Positions 5,091-10,573 of a stretch of DNA of 10,573 bases are shown one piece after another. Position 1 is the stretch's first letter; every line of letters begins with the position of its first letter. The notes beneath the pieces were generated by a model. It was not told the origin of the DNA, did no database searches, and saw only the letters and a program-made list of their open reading frames with translations. The DNA lies in contig CAKVCZ010000025.1 of assembly GCA_934726055.1 (NCBI GenBank), positions 1 through 10,573 of the forward strand, read 5' to 3'. This DNA is from an uncultured Candidatus Melainabacteria bacterium (GTDB lineage Bacteria > Cyanobacteriota > Vampirovibrionia > Gastranaerophilales > Gastranaerophilaceae). The position numbers and the translations under genes were made by a program.

Positions 5091-6146
5091 ATGACTTATT
5101 ATAAAGGTTTAATTGATAAATATAGAGAATATTTGCCGGTAGATGAATTTACACCTATCGTTACACTAAATGAGGGTAATACACCATTAATAAAAGCAGA
5201 TAATTTAGCAAAAAAACTTGAATTAGATGCTGAAATTTATTTAAAATTTGAAGGTTCAAATCCAACTGGTAGTTTTAAAGATCGTGGAATGACAATGGCA
5301 GTAACAAAAGCAAAAGAAAGCGGTTCAAATGCTATTATTTGTGCATCAACAGGAAATACAAGTGCTTCTGCTGCTGCATACGGTGCCAAAGCAGGATTAA
5401 AAACTTATGTACTAATTCCCGACGGATATATTGCTCTTGGTAAACTCTCTCAAGCAATGATGTATGGTGCAGAAATTATTGCAATTCAAGGTAATTTTGA
5501 TCAAGCTCTTGAAGTTGTAAGAAAAATCTCGCAAGATTATCCTATTACTCTTGTAAATTCCGTAAACCCATATAGAATAGAAGGTCAAAAAACCGGTGCT
5601 TTTGAAATCTGTGATGCACTGGGTCAAGCTCCGGATTATCACTTTATACCGGTTGGAAATGCAGGAAATATTACTGCATATTGGAAAGGTTATAAAGAAT
5701 ATAATCAAAAAGGTAAAATAGATAAACTTCCTAAAATGATGGGATTTGAAGCAGAAGGTGCAGCTGCAATTGTTAGAGGAGAAAGAATTATGAACCCTGA
5801 AACAATTGCTACTGCAATTAGAATCGGCAATCCTGCAAGTTGGGAAAAAGCTGAAGCCGCAAGAGATGAAAGTAAAGGTACTATATCTTCTGTCAGTGAT
5901 GAAGAAATTTTGGATGCATATAAACTAATAGCAAGTTGCGAAGGTGTGTTGGCAGAACCGGCAAGTGCTGCATCTGTTGCAGGATTAATTAAATGTCGAA
6001 ATACAATAAGAACCGGTGCAAAATGTGTTTGTATCTTGACAGGAAACGGACTAAAAGATCCTGATAATGCAATTAAATACGCAGCTTCTGAAGTTAAAAA
6101 GACATCTTCGGATATCAAAGAAATTTTAAATGTAATGTCTTTTTAA
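5091..6146 (+). CDS. thrC: Threonine synthase (PLP-dependent)
   Basis: Converts O-phospho-L-homoserine to L-threonine, the last step of the pathway. At 351 residues it is the compact form of the fold-type II enzyme found in many bacteria. GSNPTGSFKDRGM (55-67) holds the PLP lysine K63. STGNTSAS (87-94) is the substrate/PLP asparagine loop, PVGNAGN (187-193) the phosphate-binding loop, and EPASAAS and LTGNGLKDP (316-324) are further family signatures. The ATG at 5091 is chosen because AAAGG (5081-5085) lies five bases upstream; an in-frame TTG at 5052 would overlap hom by 29 bases. Ten bases separate it from the hom stop, so the two are translated from one message. Homoserine kinase (thrB), needed between them, is not in the window. 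Confidence 0.97.
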   Translation: MTYYKGLIDKYREYLPVDEFTPIVTLNEGNTPLIKADNLAKKLELDAEIYLKFEGSNPTGSFKDRGMTMAVTKAKESGSNAIICASTGNTSASAAAYGAKAGLKTYVLIPDGYIALGKLSQAMMYGAEIIAIQGNFDQALEVVRKISQDYPITLVNSVNPYRIEGQKTGAFEICDALGQAPDYHFIPVGNAGNITAYWKGYKEYNQKGKIDKLPKMMGFEAEGAAAIVRGERIMNPETIATAIRIGNPASWEKAEAARDESKGTISSVSDEEILDAYKLIASCEGVLAEPASAASVAGLIKCRNTIRTGAKCVCILTGNGLKDPDNAIKYAASEVKKTSSDIKEILNVMSF

Positions 6147-6179
6147 AATATCAAATAAATTCTATAAATCCTGATATTT
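6146..6179. terminator. Weak bidirectional hairpin between convergent thrC and SLH gene
   Basis: AAATATCA (6146-6153) pairs with TGATATTT (6172-6179) across an 18-base loop. The stem is all but free of G-C pairs, and T-rich DNA follows on both sides. The two stop codons are only 15 bases apart, so a shared terminator is expected here, but the signal is poor. Confidence 0.25.
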
Positions 6180-7382
6180 GATTATTTTACCATTACTTAC
6201 ATCAATTTTGATATCTTGAAGAAGTTCCATTTCTAAAAAACTTCCTCTGTCTATTGTTAGTTTTTTACCTTTAAAAAGCTTTCCCGTTTTTGTGTTTGCT
6301 TTTGGATTGCTAACTTTTATAATGCCTTGTACCGGTATTGCAGGTTGTTTTAATATTTCCATTTTATCATTTTCCAGTATAATTGTGGCATTGTTTCTTA
6401 AAAATCTGCCTTTTTGAGCCTGCTTTACATGTCCGTAAAACTTTGTTCCATAAGGAATTAAAAGAGTTTTGCTGGCATGTATATAATTTTTTGGAACAAG
6501 AGCTACATATTTTTCGCCTGCTGTTGTATTTTGAGAAGAAATTTTTCCCGAAATAACAAGTGGCAAAGTCGTACCTCTTGGTATTGTTGCAATTACTTCA
6601 TCTTCAATGTAAGCCTCTGTTAAGATATGCCCATTTACAGCTTGTTTTTTTGTAAGAGCTGCTTTTATTTTATCATTCGGATTTGTTATTGCTTCTTCCA
6701 GCATATTGTAGATTAGAACGGCAGCCTCACCTCTTGTAATTGGAGCTTCAGCATTAATTAATTTTCTTGATTTTGTAGGATTAACTACGAGCATATTTAA
6801 AATTTCTGCTTTACCTGCTGTTGTTAAAAACCAGTCAGGAATTTTGAAAAAATCTTCATATCTATATTCTAAAACAGCTTTTGCTTTTCGTTTTGATATT
6901 GGTTGAACTTTTAGTGCATTAACAGCAATTGTTATTGCGTGTGCTCTTGTAATATTATCATCTGGTCTAAAAAGATATAAACCGCGACTATCCATTCTTG
7001 GTGGAGTCAACATCCCAAAATAATAAGCATTTTGCACATCTCTCCAAGCCCAGTCAGTAGGGAAAAAATCATCAAAAACCAATGTATCAACAACATCTTG
7101 ATCATCCAATCTTAACGCTCTAATAGCAAGTGTTGCAAATTCAGCTCTTGTAATATATCTTTCAGGATGAAATTTATTATCAGGATATCCTGCAATAATC
7201 CCACGTCTGTATAAATCTGTAATTTCTGTTTCTGCCCAATGTTTTTCAGGAATATCTAAAAATCCGCTCATTGGTAAAATAACATTTAGCATCGGTTCTG
7301 CCGCATTTACATTTTGCATCGAAAAACCGAATATTACAAACAAAAATATTATTAAAAATTTTGTTAAAAAACTTTTATTCAT
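6162..7382 (-). CDS. Secreted protein with three SLH domains and a C-terminal beta-rich domain
   Basis: A 406-residue exported protein. Residues 1-27 are a signal peptide ending VNA before AEP. Three S-layer homology domains follow: 42-91 (DIPEKHWAETEI, GYPDNKFHPERYITRAEFA), 104-158 (FRPDDNITRAHAI) and 174-231 (ITRGEAAVLIYNML), each keeping the ITR motif. SLH triplets bind cell-wall polymers, and in cyanobacterial relatives the periplasmic part of outer-membrane proteins binds peptidoglycan-linked sugars. The remainder (about 255-395) alternates IPRGT, LLIPYGTKFYG and IKVSNP in a beta-strand pattern reminiscent of TrbI/VirB10-like C-terminal domains; this likeness is weak and unchecked. There is no outer-membrane barrel, so it is probably periplasmic or surface-attached. 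AAGGAG (7388-7393) lies five bases before the ATG. Confidence 0.85.
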   Translation of the reverse strand: MNKSFLTKFLIIFLFVIFGFSMQNVNAAEPMLNVILPMSGFLDIPEKHWAETEITDLYRRGIIAGYPDNKFHPERYITRAEFATLAIRALRLDDQDVVDTLVFDDFFPTDWAWRDVQNAYYFGMLTPPRMDSRGLYLFRPDDNITRAHAITIAVNALKVQPISKRKAKAVLEYRYEDFFKIPDWFLTTAGKAEILNMLVVNPTKSRKLINAEAPITRGEAAVLIYNMLEEAITNPNDKIKAALTKKQAVNGHILTEAYIEDEVIATIPRGTTLPLVISGKISSQNTTAGEKYVALVPKNYIHASKTLLIPYGTKFYGHVKQAQKGRFLRNNATIILENDKMEILKQPAIPVQGIIKVSNPKANTKTGKLFKGKKLTIDRGSFLEMELLQDIKIDVSNGKIIKYQDL

Positions 7383-7401
7383 TTAATCTCCTTAAAACAC
7401 A

Positions 7402-7430
7402 ATTATAAGGCATTTATTTAATTAGGGCAA
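7402..7430 (-). promoter_or_regulatory. Sigma70 promoter of the SLH-domain gene
   Basis: The minus strand shows TTGCCC (7425-7430), exactly 17 bases, then a perfect TATAAT (7402-7407), 19 bases upstream of the ATG. The leader would be short, just covering the AAGGAG ribosome site. Confidence 0.55.
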
Positions 7431-7476
7431 ATTTATTTATAAAACGTCTAAAATTAATCAAATTTAATACTCGTTT

Positions 7477-7493
7477 TGTAAATACAGTTTACA
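7477..7493. promoter_or_regulatory. 17-bp palindrome TGTAAA-N5-TTTACA, candidate operator
   Basis: A perfect 6+6 inverted repeat with a five-base centre in the divergent region between the SLH and PilZ genes. Its right arm is itself the proposed -35 box of the PilZ gene, a position where a bound dimer would block RNA polymerase. The regulator is unknown. Confidence 0.45.
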
Positions 7494-7516
7494 TATTTAG
7501 TTATTTATAGTTTAAT
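7488..7516 (+). promoter_or_regulatory. Candidate promoter of the PilZ gene
   Basis: TTTACA (7488-7493), 17 bases, then TTTAAT (7511-7516). Transcription would start within a few bases of ATG 7526, which has no Shine-Dalgarno sequence, so the message may be leaderless. Confidence 0.35.
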
Positions 7517-7525
7517 AGTAATATT

Positions 7526-8158
7526 ATGGTTGATGTTTTTGAAGAGTATAAAAATTTAAAATCTTTTGAAGTTGAATTTTTTGATGAAACTTTTATGCAT
7601 AGAATTATGTGTAAAATTAAAAATATTGAAGCTGAAAGAATGCTTATTGTTTCAGATAATAAAAAAACAGGCAGTATAAAACCGAAAGTGGGTACAAACT
7701 TATCGTTAAACGTGTATTCTGAGAATGGTATATATAACTCATTATCAAGAGTTTTAGATGTACAAGAAGAGGAGGATGTAACCATTTATGCGATAGATTT
7801 CCCTTCTCAAAATAAAGTTACTCAGCGACGTGAATATTTTAGAGCCGATTTGCACATTCCTTATGTAATGAAAATTGCAAGAAATGGCAAAGAAGATGTT
7901 CTAGAAGGAGAAACGGTTAATATTTGCGGAAAAGGTATTTGCATAAAAAATAATAAACCTTTTTTACCATACGATAATATACAAGTTTTAATAAAATTTA
8001 AAAATAAAGAAATATCAACAAATGCAGAATATGTATATTCTCGCACATCAGCAGAAAATGGAAAGCCATTTTTTTACCATGCTTTCATGCTAACAACAAT
8101 TGAAAAATCGGATATTGATTTTATTGTAGGTCAGTGTTTTCTATATCAGTTATCATAG
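7526..8158 (+). CDS. YcgR-like PilZ-domain protein, probable c-di-GMP receptor
   Basis: A 210-residue soluble protein with two parts. The first (about 12-95) is a beta-rich YcgR-type N-terminal domain (KPKVGTNLSLNVYSENGIYN, ending YAIDFPSQNK). The second is a PilZ domain beginning QRREYFRADLHIPY: R102 and R106 make the RxxxR motif that wraps c-di-GMP. The second signature, normally D/NxSxxG, reads NICGKG (132-137), with Cys in place of Ser. Such proteins slow flagella or steer surface and exopolysaccharide functions. No flagellar gene is in view, and the divergent neighbour is a surface protein. The ATG has no ribosome site; in-frame ATGs at residues 23 and 28 would cut the N-domain. Confidence 0.8.
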   Translation: MVDVFEEYKNLKSFEVEFFDETFMHRIMCKIKNIEAERMLIVSDNKKTGSIKPKVGTNLSLNVYSENGIYNSLSRVLDVQEEEDVTIYAIDFPSQNKVTQRREYFRADLHIPYVMKIARNGKEDVLEGETVNICGKGICIKNNKPFLPYDNIQVLIKFKNKEISTNAEYVYSRTSAENGKPFFYHAFMLTTIEKSDIDFIVGQCFLYQLS

Positions 8159-8175
8159 TATTTTTGAGTATAATT

Positions 8176-8206
8176 TTGACTTTAATAAAAAAATCACTAA
8201 TATAAT
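8176..8206 (+). promoter_or_regulatory. Candidate promoter of the 82-residue protein gene
   Basis: TTGACT (8176-8181) is followed by TAATAT (8198-8203, spacer 16), overlapping a perfect TATAAT (8201-8206, spacer 19). The start codon is 34 bases beyond the latter. Confidence 0.45.
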
Positions 8207-8240
8207 GATGTAGAGATTATTAGTAAAAATAGGATAGCGT

Positions 8241-8489
8241 ATGAGTCTTGTTCAACGATTAAGTTTTTTGGAAGGTCAATACATGTTTATTAAGTGGGTA
8301 GGTGGTAATGAATATGTAAAATTGATTCATTCTGAAGAAGATTTTTTAGAATTTAATGTAATAGATATTGATACCATGGACTATAAAGAAACCCTGATGA
8401 TTAGACCAAATCTATTAATGGAAATTACACTGGGCGGAGCAGATGTCCAAAGAATTTTGGCAGAAATGTCTTGTAATATTTCTGAATAG
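8241..8489 (+). CDS. Small conserved-looking protein of unknown function (82 residues)
   Basis: Not recognised. The protein is soluble and mildly acidic, with a predicted run of short beta strands (YMFIKWVGG, YVKLIHS, FLEFNVIDID, LMIRPNLLMEITLGG) and then a C-terminal helix (ADVQRILAEMSC). This compact pattern is like a small beta-barrel, but no specific family motif can be named. AGGA (8231-8234) sits six bases before the ATG, and an independent promoter precedes it. It lies 82 bases after the PilZ gene on the same strand, so the two may be functionally linked, though each has its own promoter. It converges with the next gene with an 11-base gap. Confidence 0.6.
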   Translation: MSLVQRLSFLEGQYMFIKWVGGNEYVKLIHSEEDFLEFNVIDIDTMDYKETLMIRPNLLMEITLGGADVQRILAEMSCNISE

Positions 8490-8500
8490 TGTTATTTAAA

Positions 8501-9139
8501 CTAGATATTAAAACTTTTACGACTTCCTTCTTCGTGATATATAGTACTTCCGCAAATAGCTTCGGTTATTTTTAGAGGGAACTCACTTCCTGCATCAATT
8601 TGTTTTATTTTAAAATCTGTTGTTGCAAGTTTAGGTTTTAATATAGCATCTTTCATTTTATCATCAGGAACATAAAGAGAAGCGACTTCGCTATTCAAAA
8701 GGGCTGCCATTTCTTCGTCAGGAGTCTTGGCATCTTTAACAACATCAAAATAATCACCTTTTACAGCCATAATTCTTCCTGTATAAACTCCCGGTTCACC
8801 TTCTCTAAATAATACTTGCGGTTTGAAATTACAACGCATTGTAAAACTGTATTGGTGCCATAAAACATTAACAATGATGGCAGGTGATTTTGTATCAATT
8901 TTTGTCCAAATGTTTTCCGTAGCTACATTACGGGCTGCAAATGATTGTTTTAAATTGGCTATTAAATCTTGAATAAATTGTGCCATATATGCAAATATTT
9001 CACCGGTATTTTCGTTTGCATGTTGATATAAACAGAAACGTTTATACATTTCTGCGGAAATTAAAGAAACACGCTCTTTTATTATAGGGAGGTTTCTTGC
9101 TGCATTTGGATTGTTAAAATTATTGTAACCGTTACTCAT
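8501..9139 (-). CDS. Uncharacterised 212-residue soluble protein
   Basis: Not recognised. There is no signal peptide or membrane segment. The N-terminus is Asn-rich (MSNGYNNFNNPNAARN). A helical stretch follows (about 20-70, including ISAEMYKRFCLYQHANENTGEIFAYMAQFIQDLI), then a beta-rich middle (IIVNVLWHQYSFTMRCNF, GVYTGRIMAVKGDYFDVV) and a C-terminal tail with FPLKITEAICGSTIYHEEG. The ATG at 9139 is preferred to an in-frame TTG at 9166, because TTG would add a Tyr-rich MYYYIYSRQ stretch read from TATA-rich upstream DNA; a weak AGG lies five bases before the ATG. It stands alone between a convergent gene and a tRNA. Confidence 0.65.
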   Translation of the reverse strand: MSNGYNNFNNPNAARNLPIIKERVSLISAEMYKRFCLYQHANENTGEIFAYMAQFIQDLIANLKQSFAARNVATENIWTKIDTKSPAIIVNVLWHQYSFTMRCNFKPQVLFREGEPGVYTGRIMAVKGDYFDVVKDAKTPDEEMAALLNSEVASLYVPDDKMKDAILKPKLATTDFKIKQIDAGSEFPLKITEAICGSTIYHEEGSRKSFNI

Positions 9140-9184
9140 TTGCCTACTATATATATAATAATACAAACATGCTATTATGCATGA

Positions 9185-9213
9185 ATTATATCAAGCAACC
9201 TTATTATCATGAA
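9185..9213 (-). promoter_or_regulatory. Tentative promoter of the 212-residue protein gene
   Basis: A perfect TATAAT (9185-9190, minus strand) with TTCATG (9208-9213) 17 bases upstream. The -35 box is poor. Confidence 0.3.
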
Positions 9214-9246
9214 TACTTGATTTGGAGTATTTGTAAATAAAAAATT

Positions 9247-9319
9247 TGTGCCCGATGGGATTCAAACCCATGACATTCAGGTTCGGACTCTGATGCTCTA
9301 TTCACTGAGCTACGGGCAC
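9247..9319 (-). tRNA. tRNA-Arg (anticodon CCG, reads CGG)
   Basis: Cloverleaf on the minus strand: acceptor GTGCCCG / CGGGCAC, D stem GCTC / GAGC, anticodon stem TCAGA / CCTGA with an A-C mismatch at the loop-closing pair, loop GTCCGAA (anticodon CCG), variable ATGTC, and T stem ATGGG / CCCAT with loop TTTGAAT. The discriminator is A and CCA is not encoded. A T-rich run follows the 3' end. Confidence 0.93.
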
Positions 9320-9334
9320 TTAAAATATAAGTTT

Positions 9335-9363
9335 ATTATATAATTCTTATTTATTTATTTCAA
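9335..9363 (-). promoter_or_regulatory. Near-consensus promoter of tRNA-Arg
   Basis: TTGAAA (9358-9363), 17 bases, and a perfect TATAAT (9335-9340) on the minus strand, with the -10 box 15 bases before the mature tRNA 5' end. A short 5' trailer for RNase P would result. Confidence 0.65.
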
Positions 9364-9477
9364 TCGTTTGTTTAAATTTTCATATAAATTTTAGTTTTAT
9401 ATTTCTTAATATTAGTATAATTTTAAGCAATAATATTTTTTAGGTTATTTTATGTTTTTGGAAAAGGAGTTTTTTTA

Positions 9478-10461
9478 ATGCAAAATGTATCTTTATATAC
9501 AAATTCCCCGAATATGCAAATTCAAACAGAGAAAAAATCAGAACCTAAAAAATCTATATTAGGTGTTATTGCAGGTACTATCGGTGGCAGTTTTGTAAAT
9601 TCCGGAATGAAGGCTCCTATTCAGAGTATTCCTAACTATATGCAAAATATTGGTAAGTCATTAACTAATGATGAATTTAAGGCAATAAGAGAGGGTTCTT
9701 TGAAGGCTCTTGAGAAATCAAATCTTGCAAACAAAGGTGTTGAGATACTAACAATAAATCATTCTAACATATTCGATGTTTCAAGAAAATGTACGGAAGA
9801 GATGCTGAAAAAAATTAAGATAAAATCAGACATGATGCCTGATATAATAGAAAATTTTATGCAAACTGCATGTTCACAAGTTGCACAAGGTAAAAATGCA
9901 TTTTTTAACCCTAAAGTAAATAAAATTTTGGTTGGAGAAAACAAAGAACTATCTGCAACAGTTTTTCATGAGATGGGGCACGCAATGAATACTAATTTTA
10001 GTAAGTTAGGGAAAATCTTGCAAAAAACGAGAGGTTTAAATGTAGTTGCAGTTCCAATAATAGCTATTACATCAGTATTACATCGAAATAAATATGACGA
10101 ATATGGAGAACAATCAAAATTAAATAAAGCCGGAGAATTTATAAAAAAACACTCCGGAGTTTTAACTGCATTAAGTTGGGCACCAACGATTTTGGAAGAA
10201 GGTATGGCATCATTAAAAGGTGGAAAGCTTGCTAAAGAATTATTGGATAAATCTCTTGTAAAAAAAATAAATAAAACAAATGCATTAGGATTTGCAAGTT
10301 ATGTACTATGTGCAGCAGCATCAATTGCCGGAATAAAAGTTGCGACCGCTATATCAGATAAAATAACAGAAAAAAAACATCAAAAAAAGCTTCAAAAACT
10401 TATGGCAAAAAATGATGCAGAAAATACAATAAACATTCGTATTAATCTGCAAAAAACATAA
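9478..10461 (+). CDS. Membrane-associated HExxH (gluzincin-like) protein, putative zinc metalloprotease
   Basis: A 327-residue protein, not assigned to a named family. TVFHEMGHAMN carries the zinc-protease signature HEMGH (H164, E165, H168). The later LEEGMAS (239-245) supplies a glutamate (E240 or E241) in the right kind of context for the third zinc ligand of gluzincins. Between them a hydrophobic stretch (188-201) and a further one (226-240) may be membrane or buried helices; 270-292 (FASYVLCAAASIAGIKVATAI) is a likely membrane helix. The N-terminus is polar (Asn/Lys-rich) without a classic signal peptide, but 26-40 is Gly/Ile-rich. The tail is Lys-rich. AAGGAG (9464-9469) is eight bases upstream; TATAAT at 9416-9421 may be the -10 box, with no clear -35. 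The substrate is unknown. Confidence 0.65.
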   Translation: MQNVSLYTNSPNMQIQTEKKSEPKKSILGVIAGTIGGSFVNSGMKAPIQSIPNYMQNIGKSLTNDEFKAIREGSLKALEKSNLANKGVEILTINHSNIFDVSRKCTEEMLKKIKIKSDMMPDIIENFMQTACSQVAQGKNAFFNPKVNKILVGENKELSATVFHEMGHAMNTNFSKLGKILQKTRGLNVVAVPIIAITSVLHRNKYDEYGEQSKLNKAGEFIKKHSGVLTALSWAPTILEEGMASLKGGKLAKELLDKSLVKKINKTNALGFASYVLCAAASIAGIKVATAISDKITEKKHQKKLQKLMAKNDAENTINIRINLQKT

Positions 10462-10531
10462 ACATTACTTAAAAAACGTTAAAGAACATATATTTCAGAT
10501 ATTTATTAAGAAATGTTAACTAACGTATTTC

Positions 10532-10549
10532 AAAAAAAGCAATTTTTTT
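10532..10549 (+). terminator. Weak A/T hairpin after the metalloprotease gene
   Basis: Seven A residues (10532-10538) can pair with seven T residues (10543-10549) around GCAA, a GNRA-type loop, with more T residues after 10554. The stem has no G-C pair. ACGTTA / TAACGT (10476-10481, 10521-10526) is another inverted repeat in this tail. Otherwise I see nothing in the last 110 bases. Confidence 0.2.
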
Positions 10550-10573
10550 GGAACTTTTTTCTTTATATAAGTA

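Noticed and set aside
9140..9166. Extended start (TTG 9166) of the 212-residue protein
   Set aside because: The added residues come from a TATATA tract and look non-coding; ATG 9139 is the better start.
1..10573. CRISPR array, insertion sequence or replication origin
   Set aside because: There are no regularly spaced repeats, no transposase or integrase and no DnaA-box cluster; the direct repeats found are the leaders of duplicated genes.

Overview
The window is about 10.6 kb of very AT-rich bacterial DNA. The cell type suggested is a diderm related to Cyanobacteria, most likely a gut member of the Melainabacteria/Vampirovibrionia (Gastranaerophilales-like). The reasons are a Skp/OmpH periplasmic chaperone, a secreted protein with three S-layer homology (SLH) domains, a YcgR/PilZ c-di-GMP receptor, standard sigma70-type promoters and several small proteins with no familiar relatives. 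This placement is inference; there is no rRNA or marker protein to settle it.

Layout. Positions 1-472 are non-coding and full of perfect hairpins and inverted repeats, probably a dispersed repeat element that continues off the left edge. A minus-strand skp/ompH-like gene follows (473-919). Positions 1033-2245 hold three tandem copies of a small three-helix membrane protein, each preceded by the same short leader repeat. A fourth copy of that leader lies at 3513-3536, beyond a minus-strand gene (2252-3385). That gene encodes a 377-residue protein with the Cys/His motif of phage Mu gpF (MuF) head proteins and, unexpectedly, a C-terminal block that reads like vertebrate serum amyloid A. It has its own strong promoter and lies downstream of, and on the same strand as, a tRNA-Thr(CGU) gene (3545-3617).

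Positions 3803-6146 are a two-gene operon, hom-thrC, for threonine synthesis from aspartate semialdehyde, transcribed away from the tRNA-Thr. The homoserine dehydrogenase carries a C-terminal ACT domain, so it is probably feedback-inhibited by an amino acid. thrC starts 10 bases after the hom stop. thrC converges with an SLH-domain surface or periplasmic protein (6162-7382, minus). That gene shares a divergent control region with a PilZ gene (7526-8158, plus) in which a 17-bp palindrome overlaps the PilZ promoter.

The right end has an 82-residue unknown protein (8241-8489, plus), a convergent 212-residue unknown protein (8501-9139, minus), a tRNA-Arg(CCG) gene (9247-9319, minus) with a near-ideal promoter, and a 327-residue membrane-associated protein with an HExxH zinc-protease motif (9478-10461, plus).

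Most of the window is chromosomal housekeeping with lineage-specific small genes. The accessory part is about 1033-3545: the triplicated membrane genes plus the MuF/amyloid-A-like gene next to a tRNA. No integrase, transposase, CRISPR array or complete prophage is visible.
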